In this document: piece after piece, positions 7,559-15,419 of the stretch | How positions within the stretch are numbered: position 1 is the first letter of the stretch | How the letters are laid out: every line of letters begins with the position of its first letter | Assembly: GCA_934168355.1 (NCBI GenBank) | Contig: CAKPNI010000012.1 | Location: forward strand, 1 to 43,452 | Direction of reading: 5' to 3' | DNA length: 43,452 nucleotides | Source of the DNA: an uncultured Clostridia bacterium | GTDB lineage: Bacteria > Bacillota > Clostridia > TANB77 > CAG-508 | Position numbers and translations under genes: made by a program | The notes under the pieces: model-generated | What the model saw: only the letters and a program-made list of their open reading frames with translations | Told to the model about the DNA's origin: nothing | Databases searched by the model: none

Positions 7559-8374
7559 CTACATATGATTAATAAAATATAATTTTCCTATAAATAAGAT
7601 TACATTTGTTATACTAAAAAGGTAACCAAATTTATATATTTCTTCAGTTATATTTTTTTGTTCTTTTCTAAATTTGTTTAAACTATTTCTTATGTTATAA
7701 ATTATTTTTGTAATAAAAATTGATAAAAATGTTACTACTATTGAGGCATTTGTAACTATTATTCCTGTATTTATTGCCATAATTACAATTAGCATTAATA
7801 TTTCTAATAAATAGCTAGATTGTGCTTTTTTTATTTGTGTTTCACTATCTATAATTAATAATATTATTAATGTGATTAAATACATCACATATCTATATAT
7901 ACTAGTCTGACCCATTATGCATAGATATATTATGTAGCAACATGATACCATCAAACCATAGTATAATACTCCTCTTTCAATCCTTTTGTATTCTTTATCA
8001 ATTCCTGCTATTATGAATATTGCAACCAAATATAAAGCTATAAATCCAAATTCGATAATTTTTCCTAATTCCATATTATAAGCATCTATTTTCAAACAAT
8101 ATGCTATTATAACAAATGCAACTCCTGACAAAAATTCTAAAATAAAATATCTTGGTCTTATTTTTTGCTTGCATTCTTTGCATTTTCCGCCTAACAATAT
8201 GTAACTCCATACCGGAATTAACTCGAAAAATCCTAATTTATGATTACAGTTAGGACAAAATGAGTGTGTTGTAACTATGTCTATTTTTCTTGGTATCCTA
8301 TATACGGCAAGTGTATAGAAACTGCCGAATAATGTTCCCATTATAAATATTATTATATATAAAAATATGTTCAT
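7559..8374 (-). CDS. pilD: Prepilin peptidase / N-methyltransferase (PilD-like)
   Basis: 271 aa polytopic membrane protein. It starts with GTLFGSFYTLAVYRIP (about 13-28), the A24N domain signature, then the cytoplasmic four-Cys site C40/C43/C65/C68. It would cleave pilins after Gly and methylate the new N-terminus. The first catalytic Asp may be D126 (AGIDKEY). The second, normally in a GxGD motif, is not seen; the closest candidate is D176 in LLIIDSETQ. The protease half is therefore divergent, although the gene is embedded among pilins and no other peptidase is present here. Confidence 0.82.
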   Translation of the reverse strand: MNIFLYIIIFIMGTLFGSFYTLAVYRIPRKIDIVTTHSFCPNCNHKLGFFELIPVWSYILLGGKCKECKQKIRPRYFILEFLSGVAFVIIAYCLKIDAYNMELGKIIEFGFIALYLVAIFIIAGIDKEYKRIERGVLYYGLMVSCCYIIYLCIMGQTSIYRYVMYLITLIILLIIDSETQIKKAQSSYLLEILMLIVIMAINTGIIVTNASIVVTFLSIFITKIIYNIRNSLNKFRKEQKNITEEIYKFGYLFSITNVILFIGKLYFINHM

Positions 8375-8400
8375 TTTTGCATTTTCCTTTTTTATTTTTT

Positions 8401-8439
8401 AATAAAAGCATATGCATATAGCATGCATATGCTTTTATT
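8401..8439 (-). promoter_or_regulatory. 17-bp hairpin between pilin gene and pilD
   Basis: AATAAAAGCATATGCAT and ATGCATATGCTTTTATT are perfect inverted repeats around a 5-nt loop, 12 nt after the major pilin stop. The minus strand has no long T-run beyond the stem, so it is more likely an RNA-stabilising or processing stem, or a weak terminator, that lets the pilin be made in excess over downstream genes. Confidence 0.7.
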
Positions 8440-8451
8440 ATTGGAATCTAA

Positions 8452-8886
8452 TTAGTTAGCGTCAACTGCTTTCCATTCGATTCCGTTTTTTGTTATTGTT
8501 CCTTTTTTGTGATGTCCATTAAATTCTAATTGAACGTCATATGATGCTGTACTTGCAGAATATGTTACAGTTGTTGGATTTTTTGTAACATTTGAGTCAA
8601 TTGCTGTTGTGTTATATGCACTTATTATAGCTTCAAGTGGTGATGCCTCACCTGTAGCTGATGAATCTACATATGCTTTGTTATAGTAGCTAGTAATTGC
8701 TTCAGAAGCACCATAACTAATAGTTTCAGCAGCATCTTGTAATTTTGATTTATAAGAAGATTCACTTGCTCTTGTTAATATACCATTTTGTCCTGTTAAC
8801 ATAGCTATTGAAACACCAGCTAAAATTAATAGAACTATAATGGTAACAACTAATGCGATAAGTGTTATACCTTTGTTATTTTTCAT
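8452..8886 (-). CDS. pilA: Major type IV pilin
   Basis: 144 aa. The leader MKNNKG is cleaved before ITLIALVVTIIVLLILAGVS, the N-terminal assembly helix common in clostridial pilins; position 5 is Ala instead of Glu. The helix continues with LTGQNGILTRA, then a short Ser/Thr/Ala-rich globular part without cysteines. A strong Shine-Dalgarno (GAGGGGGG) precedes the ATG and a perfect hairpin follows the stop, both fitting high expression. It is the only pilin with the common clostridial consensus helix here, so it is taken as the major subunit. Confidence 0.85.
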   Translation of the reverse strand: MKNNKGITLIALVVTIIVLLILAGVSIAMLTGQNGILTRASESSYKSKLQDAAETISYGASEAITSYYNKAYVDSSATGEASPLEAIISAYNTTAIDSNVTKNPTTVTYSASTASYDVQLEFNGHHKKGTITKNGIEWKAVDAN

Positions 8887-8963
8887 TTGTTTTTCCCCCC
8901 TCTCTTTTGAATATTTTATTGTAAATATATCAGCTAAAAGCCAATATAATATTAATATCTAAT

Positions 8964-9389
8964 TTATTTAGTACCATTGTTTTTATAAATACTAGGTGCT
9001 GTACTTTCATTTGAATTGTTTGGATTTTTTTGTTCATTACTTGAAACACTATTATTTCCATCACTATCATTATTTTCATCTGTCGTAGCTGTTGCTTTAG
9101 ATGCTACTGCAAATGGATTTGATTTTCCTGGTACATAAGTATTTGCACTTTGGTATCCACTTAAATCACTTGCTGTTACATCATAAGTTAATACAACTTT
9201 ATCACTGTCATTTTGTGCATCTATATTATCTGATAGTAAGTCTTGTACATCTTCAGATGCTGTATATTTAACTACCTCTGGTACATTTTTTCTATTAGGA
9301 ATGTATTTGTACAAAGCTATAGCTAAAATTAACATCGTTAATAAACATATAAGTAACATTATGATTATTTCTTTTATAACTTTTTCCAT
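8964..9389 (-). CDS. Pilus-operon membrane protein (possible PilP-like)
   Basis: 141 aa from the ATG at 9389, chosen because GGAGG lies 5 nt upstream of it; the frame extends to 9410 without a ribosome site. One N-terminal membrane helix (IIIMLLICLLTMLILAIALY) is followed by an extracytoplasmic part containing TYVPGKSNPFA and a low-complexity Asn/Ser-rich tail. It follows pilO by 10 nt. The place in the operon matches PilP, and the YVPGKSNPF stretch recalls the short conserved motif of alignment-complex proteins, but homology is not certain. Confidence 0.65.
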   Translation of the reverse strand: MEKVIKEIIIMLLICLLTMLILAIALYKYIPNRKNVPEVVKYTASEDVQDLLSDNIDAQNDSDKVVLTYDVTASDLSGYQSANTYVPGKSNPFAVASKATATTDENNDSDGNNSVSSNEQKNPNNSNESTAPSIYKNNGTK

Positions 9390-9399
9390 TTTTACCTCC

Positions 9400-10209
9400 T
9401 TAATTTGCATAGCTCATTATATCATTAGATGATGAACTTGATGAGCTAGTATTCGAACTTGAGCTTGATGTCGTACTGTTTCCCGTCGTATTAACGCTAC
9501 CAGATGTATTTGTATTTGAACTTGTTGTATTTCCAGTTGTATTTGTAGTACTATTTCCTGTCGAATTTGTATTTTCCGTTCCTTTAGTATTATTTTGTGT
9601 ATTATTTGTATCATTATTCACTTGTTTGTCTATTGTTCCAACATTTATTGGTATTTCTTTACATGCGAATGTTGACATTAATTTATTGTCTCCAGCATCT
9701 CCCATTTTAAATTCATCAATTTTGAATCCTAATTTTGAGTCATTTTCAATTTCATAAATGAAATCTGTAATATTTACATAGTTTCCTGTGACTGTGAAAT
9801 TTAAAGTATATAAATTCTTGCTTGAACCTGTTGAAACTACTTCTATCTTTATAACTACATTTTCATTTCTAGCATAATTTCCTAATTTTGTCCATAAATA
9901 GTCTATATCATATGCTTCAAGTTGAGAAACATAACTTGGGTTTTGCGTATCTGACAATGCTGCTTGATTTTCATATTCTGTTTTACTATTTTGTAATGTA
10001 TTTGCCGCACGATTTAAATTTGATTCTGTATTTGCATAAGTAACAGTAATTGCATTTGATAAATCTGAAATTTTTTGATTAATTTGACTATTTTTTTCGT
10101 CAATTGCCTTTATTCCTTTTATATTTAATTTACTTATACCATTTACCATAAAGAATGCAGAACCAATTAATAATAAACAAACCAATATACTTATTAAAAT
10201 TTTTCTCAT
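9400..10209 (-). CDS. pilO: PilO-like alignment subcomplex protein with Ser/Thr/Asn tail
   Basis: 269 aa. One N-terminal membrane helix (ILISILVCLLLIGSAFFMV), a coiled-coil (about 35-90), then a small alpha/beta domain (TLNFTVTGNYVNITDFIYEI) typical of PilO. The last 75 residues are a repetitive Ser/Thr/Asn/Gly tail, probably an extracytoplasmic spacer and an unusual addition. The ATG overlaps the pilMN stop in ATGA, so the two are translationally coupled. PilO pairs with PilN to connect the cytoplasmic PilM ring to the outer part of the machine. Confidence 0.8.
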   Translation of the reverse strand: MRKILISILVCLLLIGSAFFMVNGISKLNIKGIKAIDEKNSQINQKISDLSNAITVTYANTESNLNRAANTLQNSKTEYENQAALSDTQNPSYVSQLEAYDIDYLWTKLGNYARNENVVIKIEVVSTGSSKNLYTLNFTVTGNYVNITDFIYEIENDSKLGFKIDEFKMGDAGDNKLMSTFACKEIPINVGTIDKQVNNDTNNTQNNTKGTENTNSTGNSTTNTTGNTTSSNTNTSGSVNTTGNSTTSSSSSNTSSSSSSSNDIMSYAN

Positions 10210-11852
10210 GGTAACTCTCCTTCTATTGTAACTGTAACTATATCCCCACTTTTTTGGCTGCTAGAAGAAACAGCATCATTTAATATTCCAGCGGTTTTTA
10301 TTTTTGCAATAAAATATCCTAATTGGTCATAGTCGTTTGCTTGTGCAATAATAGATATTTTCTTTCCTGTTGTATTTTGAATTGATGTAAGTTGAACTCC
10401 TTCTGGAATTGTATACATTATTTGATTTAGTAAGTTTGGAATTGAGTTTTTCATTTCTGCAATATTACTTATTTTATCATTTATAGCTTTTAATTCTTCA
10501 GTCATTGCCGTATATTTAGTATTTTTCGAATTCAAAGAATTTGTATCTGAACTTATTTTGCCAATTTCAGAATTTTCGCTTGATATTAATGTTTCTACTT
10601 CTGTTTGTTTTTTATTCATTTGATTGAATAATACCTTCGAAAATACTATATATATAATGTTTATTAATATTATTGCAACAGCTACTCTAATTAGCATTAC
10701 TTCTGTCTTGTCCAACGCTCCTTTAAAAGAAAAATCAATTGATACATTTGAAAGTTTTTTTCCAATTTTGCTTTCTTTCTTTTCTTTAGGATTTTTGTTT
10801 TTTCCAACCGAAATATCCAAATTTACTAATTGTTTTATTTTGTCTTTTATATTTTGTTTTTTAAAGTTTAATGCTTGCGCTCCCTCGCCCAATGACTGCA
10901 TTGCAAGTGAAATTGCACTATTTACTTCTATATAATCTTTTATATTTATTTGAGTTACATTTCCTTCGATTATGCTTGGCTTCAAAATCTTGCAATCTGC
11001 TATAGGTAAAAATTCCTGAAAATATAAGTCTACATTGTTTATTACTGATAATGTTCCTGTTAAATATATTGTTGATATTTTTACTGGAGCATTTTCTACT
11101 ATTTCTTTTACTTTTTGTCCGATTTGATATAATGTCGGTACTATATTTTCTAGATGTGGTTGTTCTTTTACATCATCAATTACATTTGCAGTATATATTG
11201 TTGTTTCTTTGCAAATTTCATATGATTTACTCATTGAATTTTCAATTCGATTTATTTTCTCAAGCACTTCTTGGCTTCCGTGATCTATTGTTTCTACATC
11301 ATATATTTGTCTATCATATATTGATGTTATTGTTGTTTTTTCTTCCATATTAACAATTAAAACATTTTCTTTTTTTTCAAGTTTAGCAATACTTGCTATT
11401 GCCGTTCCTATTGGTACTATACCTGCAAGATTATGTTTTTCTAAATATTGTTTTTGTTTATTTAATTCAATCTTATTTACTATAACTTGGATTGCCTTTA
11501 TTTTTTCTTTATCTTCTACATTTGGAACTAACGCATATCTTGTTTCAAATGCCTTTTGATTATACTTGTTTTCATCACAAAAAGTTTCAAACTCTGTTTC
11601 AATCGTCTTTTGTACATCTGTTTTTGACAGTAACGCAAAAATGTTGTAATATAAATATCTTTCATTTGAAAGGTTTATAGCTATAGGCGTATTAAAACTA
11701 AATGTTTCTTCAACAATTTTCTTTATTGTTTCATCCAAATTGTCGAAAAACTTTATTCCATAAGTTTCTACTTTAAATGTGTCTTTATCTTTAGAAACTT
11801 TAGCATATTTAATTAAATTGTTCTCTATATATATTCCTAAACAATTTTGCAT
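10206..11852 (-). CDS. pilM: PilM-PilN fusion protein
   Basis: 548 aa, first gene of the pilus operon. Residues 1-320 are an actin-like PilM domain (LGIYIENNLIKYAKVS at the start; VLIVNMEEKTTITSIYD as the phosphate-binding strand pair). ALNF (327-330) resembles the PilN N-terminal peptide that normally binds PilM. A membrane helix (387-404), a coiled-coil and a C-terminal PilN-like domain (IPEGVQLTSIQNTTGKKISI) follow. In most species these are separate genes whose products bind through that peptide, so the fusion fixes a 1:1 ratio. Promoter and TGTWAH repeats lie upstream. Confidence 0.85.
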   Translation of the reverse strand: MQNCLGIYIENNLIKYAKVSKDKDTFKVETYGIKFFDNLDETIKKIVEETFSFNTPIAINLSNERYLYYNIFALLSKTDVQKTIETEFETFCDENKYNQKAFETRYALVPNVEDKEKIKAIQVIVNKIELNKQKQYLEKHNLAGIVPIGTAIASIAKLEKKENVLIVNMEEKTTITSIYDRQIYDVETIDHGSQEVLEKINRIENSMSKSYEICKETTIYTANVIDDVKEQPHLENIVPTLYQIGQKVKEIVENAPVKISTIYLTGTLSVINNVDLYFQEFLPIADCKILKPSIIEGNVTQINIKDYIEVNSAISLAMQSLGEGAQALNFKKQNIKDKIKQLVNLDISVGKNKNPKEKKESKIGKKLSNVSIDFSFKGALDKTEVMLIRVAVAIILINIIYIVFSKVLFNQMNKKQTEVETLISSENSEIGKISSDTNSLNSKNTKYTAMTEELKAINDKISNIAEMKNSIPNLLNQIMYTIPEGVQLTSIQNTTGKKISIIAQANDYDQLGYFIAKIKTAGILNDAVSSSSQKSGDIVTVTIEGELP

Positions 11853-11897
11853 TTTCTCGCTCCTTGATTTTTTTCTTTAATTCTTATTTCACTTTTT

Positions 11898-11926
11898 ATT
11901 CTATATGTTTTTTTATCTAAAATCAA
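11898..11926 (-). promoter_or_regulatory. Probable sigma-A promoter of the pilus operon
   Basis: TTGATT (11926-11921), a 17-nt spacer and TAGAAT (11903-11898). An alternative is TTGAGC (11939-11934) with GATAAA 16 nt downstream. Both lie directly downstream of the phased TGTWAH boxes. Confidence 0.55.
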
Positions 11927-11941
11927 TACCTTTGCTCAAAA

Positions 11942-11987
11942 TGTAATACAAATGTAATATTGTTGTAATATTTCTGTTTTTTGTAAT
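11942..11987. promoter_or_regulatory. Phased TGTWAH repeats (WalR/PhoP-type operator) at pilM
   Basis: TGTAAT starts at 11942, 11953 and 11964, exactly 11 bp apart, with a degenerate TGTTTT at 11975 and another TGTAAT at 11982. This equals the WalR consensus TGTWAH-N5-TGTWAH and is the direct-repeat spacing used by OmpR-family response regulators. Confidence 0.65.
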
Positions 11988-12017
11988 ATTTTTTTGTGAC
12001 ATCTATTTTCGATGATT

Positions 12018-12047
12018 TGTATATTTTTCATAAATAAAGGAATAATA
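12018..12047 (+). promoter_or_regulatory. Candidate sigma-G promoter of the spoVA genes
   Basis: TGTATA (12018-12023), a 17-nt spacer and AATAATA (12041-12047) resemble the sigma-G elements TGAATA and CATACTA with three mismatches overall. The position upstream of spoVAC suits the known sigma-G control of spoVA in Bacillus. Confidence 0.4.
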
Positions 12048-12060
12048 TTTATATAATATT

Positions 12061-12112
12061 TTTCGTATTGGGGACGGTTCCTTTCGCGAAAAGAACCGTC
12101 CCCAATACGAAA
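12061..12112. repeat. REP-like palindrome, GGGGACGGTTC class, before spoVAC
   Basis: Perfect 20-nt arms, TTTCGTATTGGGGACGGTTC and its reverse complement, separated by a loop holding TTTCGCGAAAA. It lies between the candidate spoVA promoter and the spoVAC ribosome-binding site (AAAGGA at 12117). Confidence 0.9.
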
Positions 12113-12134
12113 AAAGAAAGGAATAAATTCAAAT

Positions 12135-12599
12135 ATGACTAATCCATTAGATACTCAAAAAAATTATCAAGAATATGTAAATCAAAAATCCCCTAACTCT
12201 CCTATTCTAAAGAATTGCTTTAATGCATTTTGGGTTGGTGGTCTAATTTGCTCAGTAGGACAAGTTATCTTTTCATTTTGCTTATATAAAGGTTTAGATG
12301 AAGTTTCAAGTGGTACTATTGTTTCAATCATCTTAATTGCAATAAGTGCTTTTTTAACCGCTCTTAATATTTTTAATAAAATAGGAAAAATTGCAGGTGC
12401 AGGTTCATTGGTTCCTATAACAGGTTTTGCAAATTCTATTGTTGCACCTGCTATGGAATATAAATCTGAGGGATATATTATGGGAGTTGGTGCTAAAATG
12501 TTTACTGTTGCAGGTCCTGTTTTGGTTTATGGAATTTCGACTTCTATAATCGTTGGAATTGTTTATTTTTTGTTTAATTGCAATGGTGTTTTAGTGTAG
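12135..12599 (+). CDS. spoVAC: Stage V sporulation protein AC
   Basis: 154 aa membrane protein. SpoVAC is part of the forespore inner-membrane channel that moves Ca-dipicolinate into the spore and releases it on germination. The family signatures AFWVGGLICSVGQ (about 36-48) and GAGSLVPITGFANSIVAPAMEYKS are readily recognisable, with four to five membrane helices and the final IIVGIVYFLF. The Shine-Dalgarno AAAGGA is about 13 nt from the ATG, rather far. It is followed by spoVAD and spoVAE, the usual order. No CGG codon is present. Confidence 0.95.
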   Translation: MTNPLDTQKNYQEYVNQKSPNSPILKNCFNAFWVGGLICSVGQVIFSFCLYKGLDEVSSGTIVSIILIAISAFLTALNIFNKIGKIAGAGSLVPITGFANSIVAPAMEYKSEGYIMGVGAKMFTVAGPVLVYGISTSIIVGIVYFLFNCNGVLV

Positions 12600-12602
12600 C
12601 TT

Positions 12603-12650
12603 TTCGTATTGGGACCGTTTCTTTTCGCGAAATGATACGGTCCCAATGAA
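12603..12650. repeat. REP-like palindrome, GGGACCGTTTC class, between spoVAC and spoVAD
   Basis: CGTATTGGGACCGTTTC, TTTTCGCGAAA, then GATACGGTCCCAATG. It is imperfect, but its position copies the element before spoVAC: both are followed by the same A-rich stretch and AAAGGAAT ribosome site. Confidence 0.85.
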
Positions 12651-12675
12651 AAAAAGAAAGGAATTGATAATTATT

Positions 12676-13678
12676 ATGGAAAAATTAGGTAAACAAACAA
12701 TAAAATTTGATACCACTCCTACAATCTTGCAAACAGCATGTATTGCAGGTCCTAAAGAAGCAAATGGTCCACTTGCTAAATACTTTGACCAATGTTTAGA
12801 AGATGAAATGTGGGGTGAAAAAAGCTGGGAAAAAGCAGAAAGTAAAATCGTAAAAGAAACTGTAAATACATTAATGTCTAAATCTGGTATCTCATCTGAC
12901 AAAATAGAATACTGTTTTGCAGGTGATTTACTAAATCAATGTATTTCTTCTAGTTTTGGACTTAGAGAATTAAATGTCCCATTTTACGGAATTTTTGGCG
13001 CATGTTCTACTTTTGTTGAGGGGATGCAGCTAGCCTCTGTTTTTGTTGAAAGTGGCATAAATTATGCAATGTGCTGTGCTTCGAGCCATTTTTGTAGTTC
13101 TGAAAGGCAATTCAGGTTTCCACTAGAACTTGGAAATCAAAGACCTCCTACTGCACAATGGACTGTTACAGCATGTGGTTCAGCTATACTTGCAAAAAAT
13201 GGCGATGGGCCAAAAGTTACTCATATTACAACAGGTAAAATTGTTGATATGGGAATAAAAGACGCGAACAATATGGGTGCAGCAATGGCTCCTGCAGCTT
13301 TTGACACTTTGATGACTCATTTTTCAGACACTGGTAGAAAACCTAGCTATTATGACGCAATTCTTACTCGGAGATTTGGGACATATTGGAAAAGATATTT
13401 TAATAGATTTGTGTCAAAATGCCGGATACAATATAAAATCTGTCTACAATGATTGCGGTGTTCTTATTTTTGATAAATCAACTCAGGATACTCATTCAGG
13501 TGGAAGTGGTTGTGGATGTTGTGCTAGTGTCTTTTCGGGATATTTATTCGAACAATTAAAGACTAAAAAATTAAATAAAGTTCTTCTTATTGCAACTGGT
13601 GCTTTAATGAATTCTATGAGTTCTCAACAAGGTGAATCTATTCCCGGTATTGCTCAGGCTATTGCAATAGAAAATTAA
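12676..13678 (+). CDS. spoVAD: Stage V sporulation protein AD, +1 frameshift at a CGG codon
   Basis: SpoVAD is the thiolase-fold, dipicolinate-binding member of the SpoVA complex. From the ATG at 12676 (not 12646, which lies in the ribosome-site region) the frame gives 231 residues of typical sequence, including TACIAGPKEANGPL, GACSTFVEGMQLAS and TAQWTVTACGSA. It then reaches CGG at 13369 and diverges. Skipping that C gives GDLGHIGKDILIDL, the conserved SpoVAD continuation, to the stop at 13678; total 333 aa, matching the family (about 338). Both halves are otherwise intact. It is either a frameshifted pseudogene or a recoded gene; four other genes here break in the same way. Confidence 0.9.
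13369..13371 (+). other. CGG +1 frameshift site in spoVAD
   Basis: Context: ATT CTT ACT C GGA GAT TTG. CGG is codon 232 in frame 0; dropping C13369 restores Thr-Gly-Asp-Leu-Gly. Confidence 0.85.
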
Positions 13679-13704
13679 TATTTTTATGAAAGGATTTTAA
13701 AATT

Positions 13705-14091
13705 ATGGATTTTTGGCAAAATTTTGATTGGATGCTTTTACTTAGGTGTTTCATTGTTGGTGGCCTTATTTGTGTTGTAGGTCAAATTTTAATTGACAAA
13801 ACCAAATTAACTTCTGCAAGAATTCTAGTTCTTTTTGTAACTGTTGGAACTATCTTAGGTGGACTCGGAATATATCCATATCTTGTTAAATTTGCTGGTT
13901 GTGGTGCAACAGTCCCTTTAACAGGCTTTGGTAATAATTTGGCTAAAGGTGTTATAGAAGCTGTAAAACAAAATGGATTTTTAGGTATTTTTACAGGTGG
14001 TCTTAAAGCAAGTGCTGGAGGTATTGCTGCTGCTGTATTTTTCGGTTATATTGCCTCTTTGATTTCAAAACCTAAAATGAAAAAGCAGTAA
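13705..14091 (+). CDS. spoVAE: Stage V sporulation protein AE
   Basis: 128 aa, SpoVAEb-type. It is an integral membrane subunit of the dipicolinate channel and related to SpoVAC. The family motifs FIVGGLICVVGQILIDKTKL, GGLGIYPYLVKFAGCGATVP and LTGFGNNLAKGV are present, with four hydrophobic segments and a basic tail (KPKMKKQ). It starts 27 nt after spoVAD behind GAAAGGA. It has no CGG codon and is intact. It ends shortly before a palindrome cluster and a bidirectional terminator shared with ftsZ. Confidence 0.94.
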   Translation: MDFWQNFDWMLLLRCFIVGGLICVVGQILIDKTKLTSARILVLFVTVGTILGGLGIYPYLVKFAGCGATVPLTGFGNNLAKGVIEAVKQNGFLGIFTGGLKASAGGIAAAVFFGYIASLISKPKMKKQ

Positions 14092-14096
14092 ATTTT

Positions 14097-14183
14097 TCGT
14101 AAAAGGACCGTTTCTTTTCGCGAAAAGAAACGGTCCCGTTGGAAAAAGAAACGATCTTTTCACGAAAAGAAACGATCCCAATG
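14097..14183. repeat. Tandem REP-like palindromes, GGGACCGTTTC class
   Basis: The first element (about 14098-14137) reads AAAAGGACCGTTTC, TTTTCGCG and AAAAGAAACGGTCCC. A second, degraded copy (GAAACGATCTTTTCACG, AAAAGAAACGATCCCAATG) follows. It lies between convergent spoVAE and ftsZ. Confidence 0.85.
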
Positions 14184-14185
14184 AG

Positions 14186-14230
14186 AAAAAATGCCCCAAA
14201 GGAACATAAAGTCCCTATGGGGCATTTTTT
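14186..14230. terminator. Bidirectional terminator between spoVAE and ftsZ
   Basis: ATGCCCC (14191-14197) pairs with GGGGCAT (14219-14225), flanked by five A on the left and six T on the right, with additional pairing AGG/CCT inside. It can stop both the plus-strand spoVA transcript and the minus-strand ftsAZ transcript. Confidence 0.85.
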
Positions 14231-14231
14231 A

Positions 14232-15362
14232 TTATAAAGTTTTATTTTTATTTTTTCTCAAGAATGATGGTATATCCAAATCATTTTGAGATGAACCTAA
14301 ATCTTGGCTAGATGGAATTGAACTTACCTTCTTTTCCCAAGGTTTAGATGTTGTAGTTCCTAAAGTATCACGAAGTGGAGATTTCATATCATCTGGTTCA
14401 TCAAAACCTGTTGCAATAACAGTTATCTTAATTTCATCTTGCATTTCTGGATCTATAACTGTACCAAAGATAATGTTTGCCTCAGGATCTACACTGCGTT
14501 GAATAAGTTCTGCAGCAGTATTTACTTCTTGTAAACCTAAATCTTCACCACCTGTTATATTTATAATTACTCCTCTTGCTCCTTCTATTGATGTTTCTAG
14601 TAATGGACTTTGGATTGCTTCTTTTGCTGCATCTTCTGCTTTGTTTTCTCCAGATGCACGTCCTGTTCCCATATGTGCCATACCTGTATTTAACATTATT
14701 GTTTTTACATCAGCAAAGTCTAGGTTAACTGTTCCTGTAACTGTAATTAAGTCTGATATGCCTTGTACACCTTGTCTTAAAACATCATCTGCCATTAAAA
14801 ATGCTTCTGCCATTGATGTTTTTCTATCTATTATTTGTAGAAGTTTGTCATTTGGTATTACAATTAATGTATCTACTTTTGATTTTAAACTTTCTATTCC
14901 ACGTTCTGCTTGTGCTAAACGTTTCTTTCCTTCAAATGTGAATGGTTTTGTAACAACACCTATTGTTAATATTCCCATTTCTTTAGCTAAACCTGCAACT
15001 ATTGGTGCGGCACCTGTTCCTGTTCCACCACCCATTCCACAAGTTACAAATACCATATCTGCTCCTCTTAGAACTTCTGATAATTCCGTTTTACTTTCTT
15101 CAGCTGATTGTGCTCCAACGTCAGGGTTTGCTCCAGCTCCTAATCCTCTTGTTATTTTTTCTCCTATTTGAATTTTTGTACTTGCTTTTGATTTTTGTAA
15201 AGCTTGTCTATCTGTGTTTACAGCAATAAAGTCTACTGATTTTATTCCTTGGTCCAACATTCTGTTTACTGCGTTGTTTCCAGCTCCTCCTACTCCTATT
15301 ACTTTTATTGTTGCTGTTCCATCCATCATTGTTAAATTGCTGTTATCATCAATATCCATCAT
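14232..15362 (-). CDS. ftsZ: Cell division protein FtsZ
   Basis: 376 aa tubulin-like GTPase that forms the division ring and, in spore formers, the polar septum. It has the GTP-binding start GVGGAGNNAVNRMLDQ, the tubulin signature GMGGGTGTGAAP (about 110-121), RGLGAGANPDVG, and a T7 loop with NLDFADVKTIM. The variable linker ends in a short conserved tail (DIPSFLRKNKNKTL) used for FtsA binding. The ATG at 15362 follows AAGGAGG. It is the last gene of the division cluster, 57 nt after ftsA. Confidence 0.98.
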   Translation of the reverse strand: MMDIDDNSNLTMMDGTATIKVIGVGGAGNNAVNRMLDQGIKSVDFIAVNTDRQALQKSKASTKIQIGEKITRGLGAGANPDVGAQSAEESKTELSEVLRGADMVFVTCGMGGGTGTGAAPIVAGLAKEMGILTIGVVTKPFTFEGKKRLAQAERGIESLKSKVDTLIVIPNDKLLQIIDRKTSMAEAFLMADDVLRQGVQGISDLITVTGTVNLDFADVKTIMLNTGMAHMGTGRASGENKAEDAAKEAIQSPLLETSIEGARGVIINITGGEDLGLQEVNTAAELIQRSVDPEANIIFGTVIDPEMQDEIKITVIATGFDEPDDMKSPLRDTLGTTTSKPWEKKVSSIPSSQDLGSSQNDLDIPSFLRKNKNKTL

Positions 15363-15419
15363 AATTTTATTATCCTCCTTAAATATGTATATATAGCATT
15401 TGTAACTTTGTTACTTTTC

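Noticed and set aside
12591..12902. 103-aa minus-strand ORF
   Set aside because: It is the antisense shadow of the spoVAD start and a REP-like palindrome.
13426..13428. A further CGG in the spoVAD region (TGC CGG ATA)
   Set aside because: It is in frame only in the unshifted reading beyond the break; in the restored frame it is not a codon, so it is no counter-example.
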